A stretch of DNA of 64,000 bases, from positions 145,988 through 209,987 of the forward strand of contig NZ_AQQS01000004.1 in NCBI RefSeq assembly GCF_002088275.1, written 5' to 3'. Position numbers and translations under genes: made by a program. Source of the stretch: Aurantimonas sp. 22II-16-19i (GTDB taxonomy: Bacteria > Pseudomonadota > Alphaproteobacteria > Rhizobiales > Rhizobiaceae). Shown one piece after another: positions 53,092 to 61,268 of this stretch; position 1 is the first letter of the stretch, and each line of letters starts with the position of its first letter. The notes under the pieces are model-generated. The model saw only the letters and a list, made by a program, of their open reading frames with translations. It did not search any database and was not told where the DNA came from.

Positions 53092-54207
53092 ATGAGCGAG
53101 ATCACCGAGCGACCGGGTTTTGCCGGCCTCCTCTCCCGCCCGCTCATCGGCGAGGCGGGCAGGCGGCGGCTGGAAGGCTTTCTCATTCCGCTGATCGCCC
53201 TTCTCGCCGGGCTGGCGCTGTTCGGCGTCTTCATCGCCCTGAACGGCAAGAGCCCGGCGGAGTTCTACCAGCTGGTCTATCGCGGCGGCTTCGGGACGTG
53301 GTTCTCGCTCCAGAACACCATGACGCGGGCAGCGCCGCTGCTCCTCACCGCGCTCTGCGTGGCGCTTCCCGCCCAGCTCGGCCTCGTCGTCATCGGCGGG
53401 GAGGGGGCCTTCGTCCTCGGCGGCCTCGCGGCGGCCGTGGTCGGCCCGCTCTTCGGCTTCGCGCCGGGCTCGCTCGCCATCCTGATGATGGCGCTCGCCG
53501 GCCTCTGCGCAGGGGGCCTCTGGATCGGTCTCGTCGGCGCGATGCGGCACTATCGCGGCATCAACGAGACGATCTCCAGCCTGCTCATGGCCTATATCGC
53601 CATCGCCCTGATGAACCACTTCGTCGAGGGTCCGCTGAAGGATCCGGCGAGCCTCAACAAGCCATCCACCGTGCCGCTGCCCGACGACATGCGGATCGGC
53701 GAGATCCCCGGCATGGACGTTCACTGGGGCTTTGCGCTCGGCATTCTCGCCTGCCTTGCCGCGGGCTTCGTCCTGTCGCGCACCACCTTCGGCTTCGCCG
53801 CGCGGATCGCCGGCGGCAATGCCAGGGCGGCCGCCGTGCAGGGGCTTCCCGTCGGCTGGCTGATCCTCGCCTTCACGGCGGCCGCGGGCGCCGCCGCGGG
53901 CCTTGCCGGGATGATCCAGGTCGCGGCCGTGCAGGGCTCGGCCAATGCCTCGCTGGCGGCGGGTTACGGCTATACCGGCATCCTCATCGCCTTCCTCGCT
54001 AGGCAGAACCCCATCGCCATCATCCCGATGGCGCTGCTCATCGGCGGCATCGACGCCGCCGGCGGCTTCATCCAGCGGCGGATGGATCTGCCCGACGCCA
54101 CCGTCCTCGTGCTTCAGGGGATCCTCTTCGTCTCGATCCTCGTCTCCGAAACCCTGTCGGGCCGGCTTCTGCCGAGCCGCAACGCCAAGGCGGGAGCTGC
54201 GAAATGA
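53092..54207 (+). CDS. ABC transporter permease (BMP/nucleoside-type importer), first subunit
   Basis: A 371-residue inner-membrane permease of the branched-chain/nucleoside superfamily, with about nine helices. Conserved features are VVIGGEGAFVLGGLAAAVVG, GINETISSLLMAYIAIALMNH and the coupling region ARIAGGNARAAAVQGLP. It begins 8 bp after the binding-protein gene and overlaps the second permease gene by four bases (ATGA). Its partner ATPase is encoded four genes further on in the same operon. Confidence 0.92.
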   Translation: MSEITERPGFAGLLSRPLIGEAGRRRLEGFLIPLIALLAGLALFGVFIALNGKSPAEFYQLVYRGGFGTWFSLQNTMTRAAPLLLTALCVALPAQLGLVVIGGEGAFVLGGLAAAVVGPLFGFAPGSLAILMMALAGLCAGGLWIGLVGAMRHYRGINETISSLLMAYIAIALMNHFVEGPLKDPASLNKPSTVPLPDDMRIGEIPGMDVHWGFALGILACLAAGFVLSRTTFGFAARIAGGNARAAAVQGLPVGWLILAFTAAAGAAAGLAGMIQVAAVQGSANASLAAGYGYTGILIAFLARQNPIAIIPMALLIGGIDAAGGFIQRRMDLPDATVLVLQGILFVSILVSETLSGRLLPSRNAKAGAAK

Positions 54208-55127
54208 ACGAGGATCTCGGTCTCTGGGCGGTGCCGATCGCCGTTCTCGGCGGCATGCTGCGGGTGTCGACGCCGTTTCTCTTCGTCAGCCTCGGCGAAT
54301 GCGTCACCGAGAAGAGCGGCCGCATCAATCTCGGCCTCGAAGGGACCCTCGTCTTCGGCGCCATGGCCGGCTATGGCGGCTCCTATCTCACCGGCAATCC
54401 CTGGGCAGGCGTGCTGCTGGCCGGCCTTGCCGGAACCCTGTTCGGCCTGCTTCACGCGGCGCTCTGCTCGCTGCCGCGGGTCAACGACATCGCGGTCGGC
54501 ATTGCCCTGATGATCCTCGGCTCGGGGCTCGCCTTCTTTTTCGGCAAGCCGCTGATCCAGCCGGCCGCACCGATGCTGCCGAGCCTGTCGCTCGGCGGCT
54601 GGTCGGACGTTCCGCAGCTGCGCTCGGCGCTGGAGGTTTCGCCGCTGCTCCTGATCGGGATCGCCGTCGCCTTCGTGCTGCTCTTCGTCTTCAAGCGCAC
54701 GCGGATCGGGCTGATCCTGCGCATGGTCGGCGACAGCGCCGATGCGGCACGGGCGATGGGCTATCCGATCATCCCGGTGCGCGTTGCGGCGACCGCCTTC
54801 GGCGGCTTCATGGCCGGCATCGCGGGCGCCTATCTGTCGCTCTATTATCCGGGCTCCTGGAACGAGAACATCTCGTCCGGCCAGGGCCTGATCGCCGTCG
54901 CCCTGGTGATCTTCGCGCGGTGGAACCCGCTCGCCTGCCTCGGCGCGGCGCTGATCTTCGGCGGGGCAGGGGCGCTCGGCCCGGCGCTCCAGTCGGTCGG
55001 CGTCACCTCGGGCTACTATCTCTTCTATGCCGCGCCTTACATCCTGACGCTCGCCATCCTCTTCGCCACCTCCTCGCCGCGCCGGGCGCTCGAAGGGGCG
55101 CCGCGCGAACTGTCCATCACCAAGTAA
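54204..55127 (+). CDS. ABC transporter permease (BMP/nucleoside-type importer), second subunit
   Basis: A 307-residue permease that should form the heterodimeric channel with the preceding gene product. Characteristic segments are STPFLFVSLGECVTEKSGRIN, LGLEGTLVFGAMAGYG, RVNDIAVGIALMILGSG and the coupling motif LRMVGDSADAARAMGYP. These resemble permeases of guanosine/nucleoside and other purine-type importers. The overlapping start with the first permease gives tight stoichiometry. 17 bp separate it from the formamidase gene. Confidence 0.92.
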   Translation: MNEDLGLWAVPIAVLGGMLRVSTPFLFVSLGECVTEKSGRINLGLEGTLVFGAMAGYGGSYLTGNPWAGVLLAGLAGTLFGLLHAALCSLPRVNDIAVGIALMILGSGLAFFFGKPLIQPAAPMLPSLSLGGWSDVPQLRSALEVSPLLLIGIAVAFVLLFVFKRTRIGLILRMVGDSADAARAMGYPIIPVRVAATAFGGFMAGIAGAYLSLYYPGSWNENISSGQGLIAVALVIFARWNPLACLGAALIFGGAGALGPALQSVGVTSGYYLFYAAPYILTLAILFATSSPRRALEGAPRELSITK

Positions 55128-55144
55128 ACACAGGGAGCCACGCC

Positions 55145-56161
55145 ATGAACGGACTGGGCGGTCTCAACAAATCCGAAAACGGCGTCGTCATCGGCTGCGT
55201 CCAGCTGCAACTGCCGACCGTCGTCACGAAAGCGGATCTGAAGGCGCAGACGGACAAGATCGTCGCTATGGTCGGCAAGGCCCGGCGCAATCTCGGCACG
55301 ATGGATCTCGTCGTCTTCCCGGAATACTCGCTGCATGGCCTGTCGATGGACACCAACCTGGAGATCATGTGCCGGGTGGACGGGCCGGAGGTCGCGGCGT
55401 TCAGACAAGCCTGCGTCGACAACAGGATCTGGGGCTGCTTCTCGATCATGGAGCTCAACCCCGGCGGCATGCCCTACAACACCGGCCTCGTCATTGACGA
55501 CACCGGCGAAATCGTCCTCAACTATCGCAAGCTCCACCCTTGGGTGCCGGTCGAGCCCTGGGAGCCCGGCGACAGGGGCATTCCGGTGATCGACGGGCCG
55601 AATGGCTGCAAGCTGGCGCTGATCATCTGCCATGACGGCATGTTCCCGGAAATGGCTCGCGAATGCGCCTATAAGGGCGCCGAGATCATGCTGCGGACCG
55701 CGGGCTACACCGCGCCGATCCGAAACTCCTGGCGCTTCACCAATCAGGCGAATGCCTTCCAGAACCTGATGATCACCGCAAACGTCTGCATGTGCGGCTC
55801 GGACGGATCGTTCGACTCGATGGGCGAGGGGATGATCGTCGACTTCGACGGCACGGTGATCGCCCACGGCACGACCGGGCGGGCCGACGAGATCATCACG
55901 GCGGAAGTCCGCCCCGATCTGGTTCGCGAGGCGCGGGCCGGCTGGGGCGTCGAAAACAACATCTACCAGCTCGGCCACCGCGGCTATGTCGCGGTGAAGG
56001 GCGGGGCGCAGGACTGCCCCTACACCTTCATGCACGACATGGTGGCCGGCAAATACCGCGTGCCGTGGGAGGACGAGGTCAAGGTCACCGACGGCACCTC
56101 CTGCGGCTTCCCGGCGCCGACGCGGGTGTTCGGCGAACGCTTCAAGGACGCGGCGGAGTGA
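55145..56161 (+). CDS. amiF: Formamidase (nitrilase superfamily)
   Basis: A 338-residue cytosolic amidase resembling formamidase AmiF, which releases ammonia and formate from formamide. The nitrilase triad is E60 (FPEYSLHG), K129 (YRKLHPW) and C162 ([10 protein letters not shown]). Downstream [28 protein letters not shown] and [12 protein letters not shown] follow the AmiF pattern to the end. The gene sits inside the importer-hydrolase operon with AGGGAG before the ATG. Since no formamide is expected from cyanuric acid hydrolysis, it may act on another amide or process a further imported substrate. Substrate within this pathway is unproven. Confidence 0.88.
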   Translation: MNGLGGLNKSENGVVIGCVQLQLPTVVTKADLKAQTDKIVAMVGKARRNLGTMDLVVFPEYSLHGLSMDTNLEIMCRVDGPEVAAFRQACVDNRIWGCFSIMELNPGGMPYNTGLVIDDTGEIVLNYRKLHPWVPVEPWEPGDRGIPVIDGPNGCKLALIICHDGMFPEMARECAYKGAEIMLRTAGYTAPIRNSWRFTNQANAFQNLMITANVCMCGSDGSFDSMGEGMIVDFDGTVIAHGTTGRADEIITAEVRPDLVREARAGWGVENNIYQLGHRGYVAVKGGAQDCPYTFMHDMVAGKYRVPWEDEVKVTDGTSCGFPAPTRVFGERFKDAAE

Positions 56162-56196
56162 TGGGGACGGCTTGCTCATGCACGCGGCAGGCTGGA

Positions 56197-56374
56197 GCAC
56201 CCCCCTCTGCCCTGCCGGGCATCTCCCCCACACGGGGGGAGATCGACCCTGCTCGAATGTCGTCCGCCAGCCGCGAAGACCGGTGCCTGCGCAAACGCTT
56301 CAGGATAGCAGGCGAACGGCTAAGCCTCCGATCTCCCCCCTTGTGGGGGAGATGCCGACAGGCAGAGGGGGGTA
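56197..56374. repeat. Long inverted-repeat element, copy 1
   Basis: Outer arms of about 45 bp are inverted: GCACCCCCCTCTGCCCTGCC on the left and GGCAGAGGGGGGTACC on the right. Each arm contains its own hairpin built on ATCTCCCCC and GGGGGAGAT. The 85-base interior has no resemblance to that of copy 2 (60992-61168). Such elements are scattered through genomes of Mesorhizobium, Brucella and relatives, usually between genes. It lies between the formamidase and biuret hydrolase genes. Confidence 0.85.
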
Positions 56375-56432
56375 CCGCCGCACGGCGCCCGACCATCGCG
56401 CCGATCGCCAACCCCGGACAAGGAGCCCGCCG

Positions 56433-57155
56433 ATGACCACCACCCTCGAGCGCGTCGACGCCGCCATGGTCCCCGGCGGCCGAACCGTCGCGTCCGATCC
56501 CTATCCCTGGCCCTTCGACGGCAATCTCACGGCGCGGAACACCGCCATCGTCGTCATCGACATGCAGGTCGATTTCTGCGCCCCCGGCGGCTACGTCGAC
56601 TCCATGGGCTACGATATCTCCCTCACCCGGGCCCCTATCGAGCCGATCGCGAAACTCCTCGCCGTCGCCCGCGCCAAAGACTTCACCGTCATCCACACCC
56701 GCGAGGGCCACAAGCCGGACCTCTCCGACCTTCCCGCCAACAAGCGCTGGCGATCGCAGCGGATCGGCGCAGGCATCGGCGATCAGGGGCCGTGCGGGCG
56801 CATCCTGGTGCGCGGCGAGCCCGGCTGGGAGATCATTCCGGAGCTTCAGCCGATTGCCGGCGAGCCGATCATCGACAAGCCGGGCAAGGGCTCGTTCCTC
56901 GCCACCGACTTCGACCTCGTGCTGCAGACGAAGGGCATCCGCAACATCGTCCTCACCGGCGTCACCACCGACGTCTGCGTCCACACCACCATGCGCGACG
57001 CCAATGATCGCGGCTATGAATGCCTCGTCCTGTCCGACTGCACCGGCGCGACCAAGCTGGAAAACCATCTCGCCGCCCTCGACATGGTGAAGATGCAGGG
57101 CGGCGTCTTCGGGGCCGTTGCCACCAGCGACGCCTTCGTCGCGGCGATCGCCTGA
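56433..57155 (+). CDS. biuH: Biuret amidohydrolase (BiuH), isochorismatase-like
   Basis: A 240-residue cysteine hydrolase of the isochorismatase superfamily. It matches Rhizobium leguminosarum biuret hydrolase along its length: [58 protein letters not shown]. The triad D43, K149 and C182 ([12 protein letters not shown]) and the amide-binding Q222 each lie 7 residues after the R. leguminosarum positions as I recall them (D36, K142, C175, Q215). It converts biuret to allophanate and ammonia. AAGGAG lies 7 bp before the ATG. Its stop codon overlaps the start of the cyanuric acid hydrolase gene (TGATG). Confidence 0.93.
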   Translation: MTTTLERVDAAMVPGGRTVASDPYPWPFDGNLTARNTAIVVIDMQVDFCAPGGYVDSMGYDISLTRAPIEPIAKLLAVARAKDFTVIHTREGHKPDLSDLPANKRWRSQRIGAGIGDQGPCGRILVRGEPGWEIIPELQPIAGEPIIDKPGKGSFLATDFDLVLQTKGIRNIVLTGVTTDVCVHTTMRDANDRGYECLVLSDCTGATKLENHLAALDMVKMQGGVFGAVATSDAFVAAIA

Positions 57156-58264
57156 TGCGGCGGGCGCTCGTCCATCGGATCGCCACCGCCGCGCCGGACG
57201 ACGCCTCCGGCCTGGAAGAGGCGATTGCGGCCGGGCGCATCGATCCGGCCGGGATCGTCGCGATCCTCGGCAAGACCGAGGGCAATGGCTGCGTCAACGA
57301 TTTCACCCGCGCCTTCGCCGTCTCGGCGCTGACGGCCTGCCTCGCGAAGCATCTGCCCGGCGAGACGGTGGCGGGCATCGCCATGGTGATGTCCGGCGGC
57401 ACCGAGGGCGCCCTTGCGCCGCACATTCTCGTTCTCGAACGCCGCGACGTTCCGGATGAAGCGGGCGAGGGCCCGGCGCTGGCGATCGGCGTCGCCCATA
57501 CCGGCGATCTCGGCCCGGAGCATCTCGGCCGCATGGGGCAGGTCTGGCTGGTCGCCGAGGGCGTCGCCAAGGCGATGCACCAGGCGGGAATCGACGATCC
57601 GCAGGACGTTCATTTCGTCCAGATCAAGTGCCCGCTTCTGACCGCCGGGCGCATCGCCGGCGCCGAGGCGCGCGGCGAGACGACGGCCACCCGCGACACG
57701 CTGAAATCCATGGGGCTTTCCCGCGGCGCCTCGGCCCTCGGCGTTGCCCTGGCGCTGGGCGAGATCGAGGCCCATGCCATCAGCGACGCGGCGATCGGCA
57801 GGGATGTTGCGCTCTGGTCGGGCCGGGCCAGCGCCTCGGCGGGGGTCGAGCTCCAGAACCACGAGATCGTCGTCCTCGGCATGAGCAGTGCGTGGACCGG
57901 GCCGCTCGCCATCGACCATGCGGTGATGGCCGACGGCATCGATGTCGAGCCGGTGCGCGCGGCCCTCGCGCGACTTGGCTTTTCCGCCAAAGGCCAGCTT
58001 TCGGCGGAGGATCGCCCGCGCCTCGTCGCCCTCCTCGCCAAGGCCGAGCCGAGCTCCAACGGGCGCCTGCGGGAAGCCCGCCACACCATGCTCGACGACA
58101 GCGACATCGCCGCCACCCGGCACGCCCGCGCCTTCACCGGCGGCGCGCTGGCCGGGCTCACCGGCCTGACGGAGCTCTTCGTCTCCGGCGGCGCCGAGCA
58201 TCAAGGACCGGACGGCGGCGGCCCCGTCGCCATCATCGCAGCGCGCCAGAAGGGAGAATGCTGA
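57155..58264 (+). CDS. atzD: Cyanuric acid amidohydrolase (AtzD/TrzD family)
   Basis: A 369-residue ring-opening hydrolase. The fold is built from three concatenated similar units, each giving a Ser-Lys-Arg set: K40/R52/S80 (ILGKTEGNG, MSGGTEG), K158/R190/S226 (QIKCPLL, SRGASALG, GRASASAGVEL) and K296/R322/S344 (LAKAEPS, TRHARAF, VSGGAEHQGPDGGG). S226 is the position of the nucleophile in the Azorhizobium enzyme. It hydrolyses cyanuric acid to carboxybiuret, which decarboxylates to biuret. The only related activity is barbiturase; the adjacent biuret and allophanate hydrolase genes favour cyanuric acid. Overlaps its neighbours on both sides by one base (TGATG). Confidence 0.92.
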   Translation: MRRALVHRIATAAPDDASGLEEAIAAGRIDPAGIVAILGKTEGNGCVNDFTRAFAVSALTACLAKHLPGETVAGIAMVMSGGTEGALAPHILVLERRDVPDEAGEGPALAIGVAHTGDLGPEHLGRMGQVWLVAEGVAKAMHQAGIDDPQDVHFVQIKCPLLTAGRIAGAEARGETTATRDTLKSMGLSRGASALGVALALGEIEAHAISDAAIGRDVALWSGRASASAGVELQNHEIVVLGMSSAWTGPLAIDHAVMADGIDVEPVRAALARLGFSAKGQLSAEDRPRLVALLAKAEPSSNGRLREARHTMLDDSDIAATRHARAFTGGALAGLTGLTELFVSGGAEHQGPDGGGPVAIIAARQKGEC

Positions 58265-59865
58265 TGTCCGCCGTCGCCATCATCGAAGACGTCGCAGAGC
58301 CGGCCCCCGTCGCCGAACGGCGCGGCGTGCGTCCGCTGCTGGAAGCCATCGGCCTCACCAAGCGCTTCGGCGCCTTCACCGCGCTCAACGCCGTCTCGAT
58401 CGAGCTTCATGCCGGCGAGTTTCATGCGCTTTTGGGCGAAAACGGCGCCGGCAAGTCGACCCTCGTCAAATGCATGCTCGGCTACTACCACCCTGACGAG
58501 GGCTCGGTGATCCTCGACGGGCGGGAACAGACGATCGCCAGCCCGCGCGACGCCAGGCGCCTCGGCATCGGCATGGTCTACCAGCATTTCACCCTGGTGC
58601 CGTCGATGACGGTGCTGGAAAACCTCGTGATGTCGCGCACCGAGGTGCCGCGCGTCATCGACTGGAAGTCCGAGCGCAAGGCGTTGTCGGCGTTTCTCGA
58701 GACGATGCCGCTGAAGGTGCCGCTCGACACCAAGGTCGACCGGCTGTCTTCCGGCGAACGGCAGAAGACCGAGATCCTGAAGCAGCTCTATCTCGGCTCC
58801 CGCGTCCTCGTCCTCGACGAGCCGACCTCGGTGCTGACGCCGGACGAGGCGCGGGAGGTGCTGGGTTTCCTGCGCGATCTGGCGTCCCGCACCGGCATGG
58901 CGGTGCTCTTGATCACCCACAAATTCGCCGAGGTGACGGCCTTTTGCGACCGGGTCACGGTGTTGCGCAAGGGCGCCGAGGTCGGCGCCGGCAAGGTCGC
59001 CGAGCTTTCCACCGCCGACATGGCCGGCATGATGATCGGCGAGCGGGAGCTCGCCGCCGTGCCGGACCGCGTGGTCCATGCCGGACAGCGCGAGCCGGTG
59101 CTCTCCGCCCGCAACCTCGTCGCCGGGGATGCGGGGACGAGAGGCTCCGTCGCCATCGACAGTCTCGAAGTCCGGGCCGGCGAGATCGTCGGCATCGCCG
59201 GCATTTCCGGCAACGGCCAGACCCGGCTGGTCGAACTGATCTCGGGCCAGGCGCGGCCGGACGCCGGCGAGCTCCGCGTCAAGGGACAGGCCTACGACGC
59301 CAGCCGCGCTGCGGCCCAGGCGATGAAGGTCCGCTGCCTGCCGGAGGAGCCGCTGCGCAACGCCTGCGTCGGCAAGATGAGCGTCGCCGAGAACCTCGCC
59401 TTCCGCGCCTTCGACCGCGACGGCGAGGGCAAGCCGCGCCGCCTGCTCGACAAGGGCGGTATGCGCCGGGAGGCCGAGCGGCTGATCGCCGCCTATGCGG
59501 TCAAGACGCAGTCGCCGTCGGCAAGGATCGAGACCCTCTCCGGCGGCAACGTCCAGCGCGCCGTGCTCGCCCGCGAATTGTCCGGCGAGACAGACCTGCT
59601 GGTCGCGGCCAATCCCTGCTTCGGCCTCGATTTCGGCGCCGTCGCCGACATCCGGGCGCAGATCCTCAAGGCCCGCAACGATGGCGCCGCCGTCCTCCTC
59701 GTCTCGGAGGATCTGGACGAGGTCGTCGCCCTGTCGGACCGCATCGCCGTGATGTTCGAGGGCCGCATCGTCTTCGAATGCGAGGGGGGCGAAAAGGCCG
59801 ACACGCGCGAGATCGGCGCCCATATGGCCGGCCACTCGGCCGCCGGAACAGAAGGGCTTCACTGA
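58264..59865 (+). CDS. BMP-type ABC transporter ATPase (two ABC domains)
   Basis: A 533-residue tandem ATPase of the nucleoside/sugar-type importers. The first domain has a full Walker A (GENGAGKST), signature [10 protein letters not shown] and Walker [12 protein letters not shown]. The second, as usual for the family, has a degenerate Walker A (GISGNGQTR, no lysine), signature [14 protein letters not shown] and a Walker B without the acidic pair ([12 protein letters not shown]). One site should therefore hydrolyse ATP. A 26-residue polar leader precedes the first domain. GGGAG lies 7 bp before the ATG. It completes the importer whose binding protein and permeases are encoded at 52-55 kb. Confidence 0.92.
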   Translation: MSAVAIIEDVAEPAPVAERRGVRPLLEAIGLTKRFGAFTALNAVSIELHAGEFHALLGENGAGKSTLVKCMLGYYHPDEGSVILDGREQTIASPRDARRLGIGMVYQHFTLVPSMTVLENLVMSRTEVPRVIDWKSERKALSAFLETMPLKVPLDTKVDRLSSGERQKTEILKQLYLGSRVLVLDEPTSVLTPDEAREVLGFLRDLASRTGMAVLLITHKFAEVTAFCDRVTVLRKGAEVGAGKVAELSTADMAGMMIGERELAAVPDRVVHAGQREPVLSARNLVAGDAGTRGSVAIDSLEVRAGEIVGIAGISGNGQTRLVELISGQARPDAGELRVKGQAYDASRAAAQAMKVRCLPEEPLRNACVGKMSVAENLAFRAFDRDGEGKPRRLLDKGGMRREAERLIAAYAVKTQSPSARIETLSGGNVQRAVLARELSGETDLLVAANPCFGLDFGAVADIRAQILKARNDGAAVLLVSEDLDEVVALSDRIAVMFEGRIVFECEGGEKADTREIGAHMAGHSAAGTEGLH

Positions 59866-60617
59866 TGGTGACGGTTGCGGCAAGGCCGTTCGACTTCAAG
59901 CTCGATCCCGCCCGGGTGGCGCTGATCGTCATCGACATGCAGCGCGACTTCCTGGAGCCCGGCGGCTTCGGCGAAAGCCTCGGCAACGACGTCGCCCGGC
60001 TTCAGGCGATCGTGCCGGCGACGGCCCGGCTGATCGAGGGGTTTCGCGCGGCGGGTCGCCCGGTGATCCACACCCGCGAATGCCATCGGCCGGACCTTTC
60101 CGACTGCCCGCCGGCAAAACTCGCGCGCGGTGCGCCGGGATCGAGGATCGGCGACGAAGGGCCGATGGGCCGCATCCTGGTCGCCGGCGAGCCGGGGGCG
60201 GAGATCGTGCCGGAGCTGTTTCCGGCCGAGGACGAGCTGGTGATCGACAAGCCGGGGAAGGGCGCCTTTTATGCCACCGACCTTTCGGCCCATCTCGAGG
60301 CGCTCGGCGTCGCTCAGCTGGTTTTCGCCGGCGTGACGACGGAGGTCTGCGTCCAGACGACGATGCGCGAGGCCAACGACCGCGGCTTCGAATGCCTGAT
60401 CGCCGAGGACGCGACGGAAAGCTATTTCGCCGAATTCAAGCGGGCGGCGATCGAGATGATCGTGGCGCAGGGGGCCATCGTCGGCTGGGCCGCGCCGGTG
60501 GCGGCGATCGTCGCGGGGTTGACTGCGGTCGAGGGCGAGCAGGCATCAGATAGTCGCTCCGTTGCCGAGCCTGCAGTCGTCTCGCCGGCGCCGATCGGTT
60601 TCGGGGCAGGGTTCTGA
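59865..60617 (+). CDS. Second isochorismatase-like cysteine hydrolase (triuret/biuret-type?)
   Basis: A 250-residue paralogue of the biuret hydrolase encoded at 56.4 kb. The catalytic set D24 ([10 protein letters not shown]... region), K129 ([10 protein letters not shown]) and C162 ([15 protein letters not shown]) is complete, as is Q202, which lies 40 residues after the cysteine, as in BiuH. The insertion [11 protein letters not shown] of BiuH is replaced by [13 protein letters not shown], so substrate specificity differs. Triuret hydrolase (TrtA) and ureidoacrylate-type amidases belong to the same group. A C-terminal tail of about 35 residues is extra. Linked on both sides by TGATG overlaps. 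The exact substrate is not assignable from sequence. Confidence 0.85.
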   Translation: MVTVAARPFDFKLDPARVALIVIDMQRDFLEPGGFGESLGNDVARLQAIVPATARLIEGFRAAGRPVIHTRECHRPDLSDCPPAKLARGAPGSRIGDEGPMGRILVAGEPGAEIVPELFPAEDELVIDKPGKGAFYATDLSAHLEALGVAQLVFAGVTTEVCVQTTMREANDRGFECLIAEDATESYFAEFKRAAIEMIVAQGAIVGWAAPVAAIVAGLTAVEGEQASDSRSVAEPAVVSPAPIGFGAGF

Positions 60618-60958
60618 TGCCGAAGATTTTCCCCGGCCTCGGCGCTCTCGACCTTGCCGCCGTCACCTTCGAGCCGTTCCGCCACGGCGTCGAGATCGCC
60701 CGGCTGTCCGGCGAGGGCGACAAGGGCGAGACGGCGCTGCTGCGCTACGCCCCCGGCGCTTCGGTACCGATGCACGAGCACACCGGCCTCGAGACCATCC
60801 TCGTCCTCTCCGGCTCGCAATCCGACGACGACGGCACCTATCGGGCGGGGGACCTGGTGCTGAACCATCCCGGCAGTCGCCACCGGGTGTGGTCCGAGGA
60901 GGGCTGCACCGTGCTGATCTCCTGGGCGGCGCCGGTGCGGATCTTGGGGGAGGGATGA
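60617..60958 (+). CDS. Small cupin protein
   Basis: A 113-residue single-domain cupin (ChrR/anti-sigma-type cupin). Motif 1 is YAPGASVPMHEHTGLETILVLSG with HEH...E, and motif 2 is YRAGDLVLNHPGSRHRVWSEEG with the last histidine, so a metal site is likely. Length and HExH-like pattern resemble small metal-binding cupins that accompany amidase or ureidoglycolate genes. It is coupled by a TGATG overlap to the preceding hydrolase. Role unknown; a metal-dependent auxiliary step or metabolite sensing are both possible. Confidence 0.85.
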   Translation: MPKIFPGLGALDLAAVTFEPFRHGVEIARLSGEGDKGETALLRYAPGASVPMHEHTGLETILVLSGSQSDDDGTYRAGDLVLNHPGSRHRVWSEEGCTVLISWAAPVRILGEG

Positions 60959-60991
60959 CCGCTCTTGTCGTCGCAGGCCGAGCCCCTGCGC

Positions 60992-61168
60992 GCGCCCCTC
61001 TGCCCTGCCGGGCATCTCCCCCACAAGGGGGGAGATCGATCGCGCGCGAGCGCCAAGGCTTAGCTCCGGTCGATAAGGCTTGCACCCGCCGCCATGGAAC
61101 GACGCCAGCGCCGAAGCTGCCGATCTCCCCCCTCCTGGGGGAGATGCCGGCAGGCAGAGGGGGGCGCC
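60992..61168. repeat. Long inverted-repeat element, copy 2
   Basis: Outer arms GCGCCCCTCTGCCCTGCCGG and GGCAGAGGGGGGCGCC are inverted, each followed inwards by the ATCTCCCCC/GGGGGAGAT hairpin, as in the copy at 56.2 kb. The interior of about 85 bases is unrelated. It separates the cupin gene from the allophanate hydrolase gene. The remaining sequence to the next ATG (61169-61268) shows only its ribosome-binding site (GGGGAGGGGAGAC). Confidence 0.85.
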
Positions 61169-61268
61169 GGAGGGCACTGCGCCCCCCGCAGATCAGCTGG
61201 TTCCGGCCAGGCATGACCAAAACCCACGACCGACCATAAAAAACTGAAAATCCCCGGGGAGGGGAGAC

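Noticed and set aside
53945..55144. Upstream part of the open frame that contains formamidase
   Set aside because: It is an out-of-frame shadow of the permease genes; formamidase starts at the ATG at 55145 with its own ribosome-binding site.
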